Shown here: positions 56,348-64,000 of the stretch, piece by piece | Layout of the letters: each line of letters begins with the position of its first letter | Position numbering within the stretch: position 1 is the stretch's first letter | Assembly (NCBI GenBank): GCA_003481745.1 | Contig: QULP01000003.1 | Coordinates: 378,266-442,265, forward strand | Length of the DNA: 64,000 nucleotides | DNA from: Firmicutes bacterium OM04-13BH | Lineage (GTDB): Bacteria > Bacillota > Clostridia > Lachnospirales > Lachnospiraceae | Reading direction: 5' to 3' | Position numbers and translations under genes: made by a program | The notes under the pieces: model-generated | The model's database searches: none | Told to the model about the DNA's origin: nothing | What the model saw: only the letters and a program-made list of their open reading frames with translations

Positions 56348-57370
56348 TCAATTTCCTGCTGCAAAATAAGCATCAATACCGTTTGCAATGCCCTGTACCA
56401 TTAATTTCTGAAAATCCGGATTTTCCATATTTGTATCATCACTTTCATTTGACATAAATCCCATTTCCAGAATAATAACCGGCACAGTACTCCAGTTAAT
56501 TCCTGTCATATTGTCAAAAATCTGTACTCCGCTGTTTTTAATTTTGCAGGATTCACAATAGGCATTAATGACCGCTTCTCCAAGTGCATAGCTCTTATCA
56601 TGCAGTGCTCCGACATAAGGATTCTGTGCAGACGGAATCATCGTAAATGCCCCGTTGACACTGCTGTCATCACTTCCATTTGCATGGATTCTCACATAAA
56701 TATCTGCTCCATACTGTGTTGCAAGTTCTGCACGTTCCTTATTACTGATTGCAGTATCATTGTCCTCTCTTGTCAGCATCACTTCATACCCACGGTTTTT
56801 AAGTTCTTCACGAAGCTGTTTTGAAATGTTTAAATTCAGCTCATACTCGGGAACACCGGTAAAACTTCCCTGTGTTCCTGTCGTTGCCTTTGCTTTCATT
56901 TCGCTTGAACCTGGACCCATTGGCTCTTGTGCACTCATATCTACATTGTAACCCTGATGTCCTGGGTCAATTGCGATTTTCTTTCCATTACCGGTCTCTG
57001 GCACCTTTGAATTGGCATCCGTTTCCTGATTCTTCTGCTCTTCCCCAGCTTCCGGTTCTTTTGCTTCTTTCTGCGCTTCTTCCTGCGTTTCTACAGATTC
57101 TGCAGGCTCTTCTGATTCTTCCGCTTTTGTATCGGTATCCGCTTCTTCTTTCTGCTCTGCATCTTTTGTTTCTTTTTGCAGAATTTCTGCCTTCTTCTGC
57201 TCTTTTTCCTGTTTTTCTATGTCTTTCTTAATTGCCCTGATTTCTTTTCTTACCGCAGTAACCTGTTGTCTTGTTTTATTTACCTGATTTAATTGAAAAA
57301 GCGCAACAACAATTAGTAAAATCAAGACAATTGAAAGGCATCCCAGTATGATTTTATACATCCGTTTCAC
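56348..57370 (-). CDS. N-acetylmuramoyl-L-alanine amidase, Amidase_3 type, membrane-anchored
   Basis: The 340-residue protein has a membrane anchor (5-27), a coiled coil and Glu-rich linker (30-125), then an Amidase_3 domain with zinc ligands His in IAIDPGHQG, Glu in VPEYELNLN and His in VRIHANGS, plus the catalytic Glu in VIILEMGFMSN. It cuts septal or lateral peptidoglycan. The shared anchor-linker design with the next gene suggests that the two act at the same place on the cell surface. Confidence 0.94.
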   Translation of the reverse strand: MKRMYKIILGCLSIVLILLIVVALFQLNQVNKTRQQVTAVRKEIRAIKKDIEKQEKEQKKAEILQKETKDAEQKEEADTDTKAEESEEPAESVETQEEAQKEAKEPEAGEEQKNQETDANSKVPETGNGKKIAIDPGHQGYNVDMSAQEPMGPGSSEMKAKATTGTQGSFTGVPEYELNLNISKQLREELKNRGYEVMLTREDNDTAISNKERAELATQYGADIYVRIHANGSDDSSVNGAFTMIPSAQNPYVGALHDKSYALGEAVINAYCESCKIKNSGVQIFDNMTGINWSTVPVIILEMGFMSNESDDTNMENPDFQKLMVQGIANGIDAYFAAGN

Positions 57371-57426
57371 AAATTAAACTCCCTGATTTCTAAACTCTCT
57401 CGTAAATTTTATTCTAATAAATTTTT

Positions 57427-59499
57427 TTAATAAATCTCTTTTCCGCCAAAAATAAAGCTGACATCCTCATCAATGCTCTTAAGTTCTTCTTTTCCAAGAT
57501 AATATTGTAAGTCACCACGATAAGACTTCATACTATAATCAATCAAAAGTGCAATATGTTTTTCATCAATTGGAAGATAAGAATAGACATCATCTGCAAT
57601 AATCTTGTCTTTCTTTCCATCATACATTTTTAAAGTTGCACTATTATTTGAACTGTTGTAATCAACTGCATAAAGCACATTATCGGAATCTGGCACTGTA
57701 TAAAGCGTTCCGGATTTTACATCAGAATCAATATTTTTGTCGTTACAATATAAATCACCATTTCCGTCACTGTCTGTATCTTTCAGATAGTACACATCTC
57801 CATCTTTTATTAATTCCTGATAATATGCCACATCTTCGGAAATCAGTTTACATTTTCCATCTGAATTATTATCTACAGAGAATGAATATAAGTTATAGGT
57901 TGCGTCTTCATCTTCTGAACCGGAATCTTGCATTTTTACTCCATATCCGGTTTTAGAATCTGCATCTACGCCCCATACAGTCGCAAGATTTTCATCCAAT
58001 ACAACGGTTTTGTCTTTCTCTGTATACACACAAGTCTGTGCGGATTCTGAAAGCATCTGATAATAATCAGACTCAATACTGCTGGCACTGTCAATCTCAG
58101 AAATTTTTAACTTCGGAACATCATCCATATTATAACGGCTATACACAATACCCTTCCAGTCTCCAGTATAATAATACATCTGTGCAACTGTAGCATCTAC
58201 CTGTGTTTCTTTTCCATCTTTTACATAATACAATTTTTCCACTGGTGTAGAAATTTCATAATCCTCTAATGCGTCACGAATTTCATCTCGATTTTCTTTG
58301 TCATAATATTTTTCATAAGCCGCATCATAAGCATCTTCATCTACAGACTCTACTTTTTCGTATTTTCCGGTCCAGTCATTTTTCTCGATTTTTTCAACTT
58401 TATAATCTTCTCTATCCGGCTCTTCAATCGTTGCATCACTGTCTGCACAGTCATCTTCAACCACATCTTCTGCACTTAATGTTTCCTCTGAACTTTTTGT
58501 GTAATAGATTCCTCCATTATCTAAATCATCGTAAGAAACATCTTCTACACCCGAAGCAATTTTTTGCTTTTCTCCAAAATTTTCCACCATATAAAGAGTA
58601 TCTTGTTCCTGGACTACAACATATTTTAAATCACTGCTTGCATAGAAAGAATCCACGTCTTTTGCCAACGTTTTTTTCTCTTTTTTAAGCGCAACATCCT
58701 GCTGGCAGACGTTAATCGTGCCATCTCCGTTTGATTCGCTCCACACAATATTTTTCTGGTCACTATCTAAATAAAAATAATTGACATCAGAAGCAATTTT
58801 TTCTTTATTTCCCTTCTTATCATTAATATAAAGCGTATCATTTCCGGCTTTCTTATACAAAATTTTATTATTGTCCAAAATTGTATAACTTGTAACCGAA
58901 CTGTCAATCTTAACCGGTTCTTCTGTCTTTCCTACTTTCTGCATATTTAAACGAAATTCTATATCATCATCGCCATAATTTACATCTGTAGGATAACAGA
59001 TGTATTTTCCATCTTTGGAGTAACTCACACCGGCAGAATAATTCTCTCCATCATCACTTGTGCTTCCGTATCTTCCCTGATACTCTACTGGTTTTTTCTT
59101 ATAATGTTCAATATCGGACTGATTAATATAACCATCTTTTACATAAGTGATGTAAGAATCGGATTTACTGCCTCCCAGTCCTCCAACGATTTTTACAACT
59201 CCGCCGATAACAACAACTGCCGCAACAACACCTACTGCTCCCACAATTAACTTTTTCGGAACTTTCTTTGACATGGTTTCTTCAACCACCGGTTGTCCGT
59301 CCCCATTCATATCCTTTCCACAGATACTGCAGAATACAGCATCGGCATCATTCGCTCCTCCACAATGAGGACAAAATCTTTGTTGCACCTGTTGTCCTGA
59401 CTGCTGTTCTTCCTGTTGATGCTCCGGCTGTGGTGTTCCACAATTACCGCAAAATCTTGCTCCCTCTGGCAATTCACATCCACAATTAATGCACTTCAT
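57427..59499 (-). CDS. Zinc-ribbon membrane protein with large extracytoplasmic beta-rich domain
   Basis: The 690-residue protein starts with two zinc ribbons (CINCGCELPEGARFCGNCG and CPHCGGANDADAVFCSIC), a membrane segment (about 85-107) and a long acidic extracytoplasmic part with repeating YF, DG and NN-type strands (SYSKDGKYICYP, NKILYKK, NYFYLDSDQKNIVW) that look like a beta-propeller of TolB/WD40 kind. No enzyme motif. The ATG at 59499 follows GGAG; a GTG five codons earlier overlaps that site. One of three adjacent zinc-ribbon membrane proteins of unknown function. Confidence 0.82.
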   Translation of the reverse strand: MKCINCGCELPEGARFCGNCGTPQPEHQQEEQQSGQQVQQRFCPHCGGANDADAVFCSICGKDMNGDGQPVVEETMSKKVPKKLIVGAVGVVAAVVVIGGVVKIVGGLGGSKSDSYITYVKDGYINQSDIEHYKKKPVEYQGRYGSTSDDGENYSAGVSYSKDGKYICYPTDVNYGDDDIEFRLNMQKVGKTEEPVKIDSSVTSYTILDNNKILYKKAGNDTLYINDKKGNKEKIASDVNYFYLDSDQKNIVWSESNGDGTINVCQQDVALKKEKKTLAKDVDSFYASSDLKYVVVQEQDTLYMVENFGEKQKIASGVEDVSYDDLDNGGIYYTKSSEETLSAEDVVEDDCADSDATIEEPDREDYKVEKIEKNDWTGKYEKVESVDEDAYDAAYEKYYDKENRDEIRDALEDYEISTPVEKLYYVKDGKETQVDATVAQMYYYTGDWKGIVYSRYNMDDVPKLKISEIDSASSIESDYYQMLSESAQTCVYTEKDKTVVLDENLATVWGVDADSKTGYGVKMQDSGSEDEDATYNLYSFSVDNNSDGKCKLISEDVAYYQELIKDGDVYYLKDTDSDGNGDLYCNDKNIDSDVKSGTLYTVPDSDNVLYAVDYNSSNNSATLKMYDGKKDKIIADDVYSYLPIDEKHIALLIDYSMKSYRGDLQYYLGKEELKSIDEDVSFIFGGKEIY

Positions 59500-59520
59500 C
59501 TTTCTTCTCCTCACTCTTTC

Positions 59521-60882
59521 TTACTGGTCTAACTGATATCCTCCATCATGCATTGCAAATTCTTTCTGTCTTAAAAATTCTGCATTTTTCTTTTCATATT
59601 CATTAAATACTGTTTCCTTAAAGTCAGCCGCATTGACCGTTCCGTTATACCATGATTTGCTTCCAAAATAATTCTGAAGCTCTTTAGAATCAAATTTTCT
59701 TCCATGTCTTGCATAGATTTCATTTTTCGCATAATTTAACTGCTGAAGCGTTAATCCGCTGACATCTGCATCTGTAAGATATCTGCTGTTACTTTCCGGT
59801 AAAATATAATCTCCTCCGGTTACTCCCTCTTCTGCTTCCGCAATTAAATTATCCACCGCATCGGTATCTTCCACCAATGTTTTTCCATTTTTTAATAATT
59901 TTAATGCGTCGTCCTTTTTGCCCTGTGCCAGCAGATTCTTGCTCTCTGTATCTAAATACAAAATATATTCTGGTTCATACTTTTCACTCAGTTTTATGAT
60001 AAGCTCATCCTCGTCTTTTAACTCTTCTTTTTGTTTTGAAAGTTTCTTTAAAATACTTTCATAATCGGAACTTTTTGCGAATTTTTCAAGACTGTCCTCT
60101 AAATCTTTTTCCGTCTGCTCCTGAAGTGCTAAAACTTCTTCTGCTTCTTTTGATTCCAATTTATCTGTATCAAGTTTTACTAACGCATTTTTTACGCCTG
60201 CATAATCAAGTGTTCCTTTTTGATAATCACTCTTAATCTGGGAAATAGAAGAATCCGACTCTGCAGTTTCTTCCTCTTTCGATGCATCTTCTGTATCCTT
60301 AGAATTATCTTTACCGACTTCTTCTTCGTCCTCTTCATCACTTCTATCCGATGAAGCCACATAGCTGTCTGCTTCATAAGGAAACAGTACCTTAGAAGCA
60401 AAAATTCCTGCCACAAAAATCACACTGATTAAAATTCCGGAAATCGAAAGCGTACGCACTCTTGCATCCTGAAGAGAAAAAATTGCACATAAAAATGCTC
60501 CCAAACCAAGTAAAAATGGCACAACATAAATTAAATACGGATAAATACTCTCCAGCATAGTACTTTCCTGCATGAAACCCTGCAATACAACTCTTAATAA
60601 AACAAAGCTGACTAAAAGCAAAAAACTAAGCAGGAAAGACGCAACTGCCAATCCTTTTCCATCTTTTTTTGCGGTTCTCTGATTTGGTGAGCCAGCTGGA
60701 CTTCTATTTATAGACTTCCTTTCATGCTGATTCTGATTAAGCTGGACATGCTTCTGATTCTTTCCTTGTTGATGAATGACTGGACGAATATCCGGCTTTG
60801 GATATGGAGTTTTAGAACTCTGCTGTCTACAGGTACAGATTTCGCCCTCCTTAATTTCCCTACCACAATATTTACAAAACAT
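59521..60882 (-). CDS. Zinc-ribbon membrane protein with C-terminal YARHG domain
   Basis: The 453-residue protein has one N-terminal zinc ribbon (CKYCGREIKEGEICTC), a basic Pro/Gln-rich stretch, three to four membrane segments (about 78-170), a long acidic coiled coil (185-370) and a C-terminal YARHG domain (NEIYARHGRKF, YFGSKSWYNG). YARHG domains are extracellular and thought to interact with peptidoglycan. It ends 21 bases before the start of the next zinc-ribbon gene. Function unknown; an envelope sensor or assembly factor is plausible. Confidence 0.85.
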   Translation of the reverse strand: MFCKYCGREIKEGEICTCRQQSSKTPYPKPDIRPVIHQQGKNQKHVQLNQNQHERKSINRSPAGSPNQRTAKKDGKGLAVASFLLSFLLLVSFVLLRVVLQGFMQESTMLESIYPYLIYVVPFLLGLGAFLCAIFSLQDARVRTLSISGILISVIFVAGIFASKVLFPYEADSYVASSDRSDEEDEEEVGKDNSKDTEDASKEEETAESDSSISQIKSDYQKGTLDYAGVKNALVKLDTDKLESKEAEEVLALQEQTEKDLEDSLEKFAKSSDYESILKKLSKQKEELKDEDELIIKLSEKYEPEYILYLDTESKNLLAQGKKDDALKLLKNGKTLVEDTDAVDNLIAEAEEGVTGGDYILPESNSRYLTDADVSGLTLQQLNYAKNEIYARHGRKFDSKELQNYFGSKSWYNGTVNAADFKETVFNEYEKKNAEFLRQKEFAMHDGGYQLDQ

Positions 60883-60937
60883 ATATCCAAACCTCCCTCT
60901 TTGATTCTAACATCATTAGAACTGTAATTACGTTGGA

Positions 60938-60972
60938 GTGAAGCAGATATTGATATTCTAAATCTGCTTCAC
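60938..60972 (-). terminator. Hairpin after the LprI-like gene
   Basis: GTGAAGCAGAT (60938-60948) pairs perfectly with ATCTGCTTCAC (60962-60972). No clear T run follows, so termination is uncertain. Confidence 0.5.
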
Positions 60973-60984
60973 TACTTGATTCGG

Positions 60985-61932
60985 TTAATTACTTCTTGGA
61001 CAATAATCCAACAGATAATACACTCTTTGTTTGGTTGTATCTGCCGCTGGTGCTTCATTAAATCCAGAATGATCCACATTCTGAGATTCCCAGTATTGTG
61101 ATATCATTGCTTCTTTTTGATGAATCCAATCCACCTGCGCACTTGTAAGCTGTGACATCTGATCCTCCGGTAAGGATGCCTTTAAATCCTGCCACATCTG
61201 ATTTAATAGCCCATCCCATAACTGATAACGTGCTTCCTGTTTTGCCATCTTTGTATTAAAGTCATCCGAAGCACCTACTTCATTTAAAATGGCTGTATCA
61301 CTTTGTTCTGCTCCCACTATTTTTTCACTCCAGCTTGCATAAAGACTGTTGTCGGTACTACTGCCGGTTGAACTTGATGAACTTGTTGAAGCACTCTGAC
61401 TGTTTGAAGCAGCTTCCTGGGATTTCTTTTCTTCTTCTGCTTTCTTCGCTGCTTCTGCCTCCTGTGCTTCCTGTTCCTCGTATTTCTTTAATAATTCTTT
61501 CTGTTCTTCCTCTTCTTTTTTCTTTTCTTCTTCTTTTTGTTTCTTTTCTTCTGCTTTTGCCTTTTCTTCTGCGGTCATAGTTCCTTCAACCGGCTCTACA
61601 TCTTCTTCTGCATCTTTTTTTGTTTCTCTGGAATCTTTCTCTTCCGCATCTTTACTATCGGCTTTGTCTGTGCTTTTATCATTCTTACTGACCTGACTCT
61701 GCTCTGCTTCTTCCTGTTTTTTATTATCAGAAATTTTAACCACTGCAAAAGCACCTGCACCTATACAGACTGCAAAGATTACAATCATTATGTATAAACC
61801 GATATGACTTTTCTTTTTTACTGGCGGATTTCCTGATGGGCGCTGATTTTCTTCTACCAGACGCATTCCACAAGTTTTACAGAAATTTTGGTTTTCTTCA
61901 TACCGCTTTCCACATTTTGGACAAATCTTCAT
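60985..61932 (-). CDS. Zinc-ribbon membrane protein with LprI-like (DUF1311) domain
   Basis: The 315-residue protein has an N-terminal zinc ribbon (CPKCGKRYEENQNFCKTCG), a membrane segment (about 46-68), a long Glu/Lys-rich coiled coil and Ser-rich linker (75-200), and a C-terminal domain of the lysozyme-inhibitor LprI type (QEARYQLWDGLLNQMWQDLK, DWIHQKEAMISQYWES). The domain would be outside the membrane. First of the three zinc-ribbon genes; it probably has its own promoter. Lysozyme inhibition is family lore and not shown here. Confidence 0.85.
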   Translation of the reverse strand: MKICPKCGKRYEENQNFCKTCGMRLVEENQRPSGNPPVKKKSHIGLYIMIVIFAVCIGAGAFAVVKISDNKKQEEAEQSQVSKNDKSTDKADSKDAEEKDSRETKKDAEEDVEPVEGTMTAEEKAKAEEKKQKEEEKKKEEEEQKELLKKYEEQEAQEAEAAKKAEEEKKSQEAASNSQSASTSSSSSTGSSTDNSLYASWSEKIVGAEQSDTAILNEVGASDDFNTKMAKQEARYQLWDGLLNQMWQDLKASLPEDQMSQLTSAQVDWIHQKEAMISQYWESQNVDHSGFNEAPAADTTKQRVYYLLDYCPRSN

Positions 61933-62173
61933 CTTTTTTCGCTTCCTTTCTCTATTTTAATTCTTTAAAAATATTATAACAAAGGATTACAGTTTTTGAA
62001 GCCTTTTTGTATGAAATTTAAAAATAATTGGGATTTTTCTTTTTATTTAGAATAATTTTCCAATCAAAGATTGAGAGATATTAGAATGATGTGTATTCTT
62101 AGAACAAGGTACAAATTTGGTACAAAATGAAAAAATGCTCCAAATCCTTACTGAATTTGAAGCAAAAAATTAA

Positions 62174-62196
62174 TGCCGCAGACCGGAATCGAACCG
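62174..62196 (-). repeat. tRNA 3'-end remnant (tRNA-Leu-like), candidate attachment site
   Basis: On the minus strand this reads CGGTTCGATTCCGG then TCTGCGGCA, that is a T-arm and the 3' acceptor strand of a tRNA with discriminator A. The 5' part is absent. The acceptor would pair with TGCCGCAG, as in tRNA-Leu genes. Such tails are left by elements that integrate into tRNA genes. The rest of the 61933-62302 gap shows nothing recognisable. Confidence 0.6.
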
Positions 62197-62302
62197 TTTT
62201 TCTTAATCTCAAATACTGATAGAAAGGGGCTTTGAAGACTTCATCACGGTTGCGGTGTTCAAAAAGTGTTCAAACGTTTGTCGCATACAAACTAAAAAGT
62301 TG

Positions 62303-62635
62303 TTACTTTCTGCATAGTGTATTTTCTAAAATGATAATTACTACGACATCAACCAAAATAATCCCCAATGCAATATATACAAAAAATGCAGGCAAAATAT
62401 TTTCAAGCAAGCCCATTGTCAATGCAAGAATTGCTATAATAGACATTCCAATTCCCATTGTTCTGCATAACTTCTTTTCATCATATTTTTCCTTTTCTTC
62501 TTTTGAAGCCGTATTATATCCGGAAATAAACCAACTCCCGTGTCCAGAAAGTAAAATAATAGAAAATACAGCAAATATCACAAAGACAATCCACACTATC
62601 CAATCAGAACCTGTTGCTAAATCTACTAATTTCAT
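62303..62635 (-). CDS. DUF3784 family membrane protein
   Basis: The 110-residue protein has three membrane segments (about 12-32, 62-80, 84-104) and the family signature LSGHGSWFISGYNTASKEEK followed by EKYDEKKLCRTMG. Function unknown; such proteins are common near accessory regions of Firmicutes. AAGGAGG lies nine bases before the ATG. It follows a related small membrane protein. Confidence 0.85.
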   Translation of the reverse strand: MKLVDLATGSDWIVWIVFVIFAVFSIILLSGHGSWFISGYNTASKEEKEKYDEKKLCRTMGIGMSIIAILALTMGLLENILPAFFVYIALGIILVDVVVIIILENTLCRK

Positions 62636-62660
62636 TTATAAGCACCTCCTTAAATTCCGT

Positions 62661-62688
62661 TTTTCTTAATTCGATAAACTTGAATTTA
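62661..62688. repeat. Intergenic 28-base repeat, copy 1
   Basis: Matches 63933-63960 at 24 of 28 positions (TTTTCT-AATTC---AAACTTGAATTTA on the plus strand). Both copies lie between small accessory genes. Confidence 0.55.
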
Positions 62689-63003
62689 TACCCGGTACTT
62701 GTCTCGATTTATAGTCATATCAACCAAATGAAATACAAGTAAGATAATAAAAAAAACGGAAACTATTATTATTCCTGCGCCCAGCTTGATAAAATCAATT
62801 ATACCGCCAAGACAAAAGAGCATTGCCCATGTCTTAATCCGTTTTCCAGTAACTCTGCATATTTTCTCTGTGTTTAATCCAGTATAATCTCCTGATAAAA
62901 ACAGCACACTTCTTTCTGTATTCCTTGATTTGATAAAAAATCTTCCAACAAAAAAGAGAACAGTTGCCATCAGTAAATCAATAAATATAATTATTATTTT
63001 CAT
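62686..63003 (-). CDS. Small membrane protein, DUF3784-like
   Basis: The 105-residue protein has an N-terminal membrane segment (3-20), a soluble middle (RFFIKSRNTERSVLFLSGDY, TEKICRVTGKRIKTWAM) and two more segments (about 52-92). The KICRVTGKRIKTWAM part mirrors KLCRTMG in the neighbour, so it is probably a distant paralogue. GAGGTG lies six bases before the ATG at 63003; a start nine codons earlier would run through that site. Function unknown. Confidence 0.75.
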   Translation of the reverse strand: MKIIIIFIDLLMATVLFFVGRFFIKSRNTERSVLFLSGDYTGLNTEKICRVTGKRIKTWAMLFCLGGIIDFIKLGAGIIIVSVFFIILLVFHLVDMTINRDKYRV

Positions 63004-63130
63004 TTTCAACACCTCTAATTCTAAGTTCACAACTTCAAATTGTTTTAATTCTTCTCAGTTCCACCTTCTTTCCCTTCGGACAAGAAGTATCCCTCGCTCA
63101 AAGAGCTCGGTCAATTCAAATCTTCTATTG

Positions 63131-63157
63131 CTTTCAGTCTCTGCTGAAGACTGAAAG
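63131..63157 (-). terminator. Hairpin after the alpha/beta hydrolase gene
   Basis: CTTTCAGTCT (63131-63140) pairs perfectly with AGACTGAAAG (63148-63157). The T run is weak. Confidence 0.5.
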
Positions 63158-63904
63158 TTACCTTCGCTTTACTATTTCTAATAGTTTTCTCACATAATCA
63201 TTTGCGTGGTTTATTGAAAACTCTCCATGATACATATTAGGAAGAACTTGTATAAAACTATCCTGCAATTTTTCATGAATGATTTTAGCGGATTTTTTCA
63301 TTGATTGCTTTTCTTTTTCTCCAACATAAATTTGAACGGTTGCTTCACACTCTCCAATGCCATCTTTTAGTGAATATACTGAGTTTTCCTGTAAAAAGGC
63401 AATCATATCACTCTTTCTAATAGCACAAGTATCTTTGTAATATTCATCAAACAAATTCGACTTTATTCGTAGTGATTTGAATTGCAATTTTGAAAACCAC
63501 TTATACTTTATTAAGCCATAGCAACTTCCAAACGCCGGTTTAATCATAGAATATGTAAATTTTGAAGGTATCACAAGTACACTTTCCACTATTGCATACT
63601 TACATATATCTTTGCGTTGAGATAAAATTTCAAGCAAAATCTGCCCTCCAAGCGATAGTCCTCCCATCATTAAAACAGAACCGCCCAATTTGCTATTTAC
63701 AAATTCTATAATATCCAAAGCATTATTCTCTATCGTTGTAAACTGCTTATCACATCCTGCATGACCATCTAATATAGGCAAAACCACATGATAATCTGTT
63801 TGAAGTCTTTCAGCAACCTCTTTGTAATTCCACCATGATAAACCGCCTCCGTGTAAGAGGATAATTACATCGCTGTTTTCTTTTCCATATTCTACATAAT
63901 TCAA
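63158..63904 (-). CDS. Alpha/beta hydrolase
   Basis: The 248-residue protein has the alpha/beta hydrolase fold: an oxyanion HGGG motif (LLHGGGLSWWNY), the nucleophile elbow GLSLGG, and a late His in MYHGEFS; the acidic residue is probably the Asp or Glu near VYVGEKEK. The substrate is unknown. Translation begins at TTG, with GAGGTG seven bases upstream. It stands in a run of small accessory genes after the tRNA remnant. Confidence 0.87.
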   Translation of the reverse strand: MNYVEYGKENSDVIILLHGGGLSWWNYKEVAERLQTDYHVVLPILDGHAGCDKQFTTIENNALDIIEFVNSKLGGSVLMMGGLSLGGQILLEILSQRKDICKYAIVESVLVIPSKFTYSMIKPAFGSCYGLIKYKWFSKLQFKSLRIKSNLFDEYYKDTCAIRKSDMIAFLQENSVYSLKDGIGECEATVQIYVGEKEKQSMKKSAKIIHEKLQDSFIQVLPNMYHGEFSINHANDYVRKLLEIVKRR

Positions 63905-63932
63905 CCTCTTTCACCTCACTGTAAACTTCCGA

Positions 63933-63960
63933 TTTTCTCAATTCTCCAAACTTGAATTTA
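63933..63960. repeat. Intergenic 28-base repeat, copy 2
   Basis: Second copy of 62661-62688. It ends on the stop codon of the partial gene at the window edge. Confidence 0.55.
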
Positions 63961-64000
63961 CTTTAATAAATATTTTTCAAACGCTTTATGATTATCAAAG
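63958..64000 (-). CDS. C-terminal end of an unidentified gene, partial
   Basis: The minus strand enters the window in an open frame (FDNHKAFEKYLLK) and stops at TAA 63960-63958. Only 13 codons are visible, so the product cannot be named. It precedes the hydrolase gene on the same strand. Confidence 0.4.
   Translation of the reverse strand, partial: FDNHKAFEKYLLK

Overview
The window is a chromosomal segment of a low-GC, spore-forming, Gram-positive anaerobe of the class Clostridia, most likely family Lachnospiraceae. Signs are the HrcA/CIRCE heat-shock operons, CodY, a sporulation sigma factor of the SigK type, the conserved ireB-ruvX-DUF1292-rnj-ylbF-mltG-trmR-trhP gene string, a split ThrE-type exporter, and housekeeping proteins of Firmicutes type. 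Nearly all genes lie on the minus strand. The plus-strand exceptions are sigK, an HPr-like gene, the two ThrE genes, aroD, one ABC-class ATPase and a dead tnpA.

Layout. 1-7445: a sugar-uptake locus with a GH31 glycosidase, two permeases, a binding lipoprotein and a two-component system. Four TTAAGAT boxes sit upstream of a weak -35 in front of the binding-protein gene, which suggests activator control. 7479-13666: a peptidoglycan amidase, guaB, a small membrane protein, groES-groEL under CIRCE, and codY. 13921-31922: topA-dprA-comM, sigK facing the trhP-trmR-mltG-like-ylbF-rnj string, mtaB, thiI with a cysteine desulfurase, rsmE-prmA, and an auxin-efflux-type carrier. 32046-36941: hrcA-grpE-dnaK-dnaJ. 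37085-46880: uvrB and an accessory region. 46885-53261: coaX, an ECF S component and coaBC, the ThrE pair, aroD, aroK and tRNA-Arg. 53435-61932: an ABC-class ATPase, two cell-envelope enzymes and three zinc-ribbon membrane proteins. 62174-64000: a tRNA 3'-end remnant and small accessory genes.

The most interesting part is 38.8-46.9 kb. It reads as serial insertions into the 5' end of uvrB. There are three versions of the uvrB start: the intact one (promoter near 39.37 kb), a decayed one (42421-42608, promoter near 42.68 kb) and a cut-off one (43870-44142, promoter near 46.86 kb, later separated from it by an IS200/IS605-type element). All three break at the same codon, next to a shared core sequence. 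Between the copies lie two cargo modules: a DUF3791-DUF3990-small protein module, and a four-gene operon that looks like an ABC-three-component (ABC-3C) conflict system with an extra small membrane protein. Each module appears to have arrived with its own uvrB promoter and first 90 codons, keeping uvrB working. No recombinase is encoded in the cargo.

Other structure of note: a cloverleaf-shaped palindrome at 51138-51259, two near-identical 96-base repeats that contain the last 13 bases of the adjacent tRNA-Arg, a structured GC-rich island at 12674-12774, and three SigA-type promoters that carry a long palindrome resembling a LexA operator.
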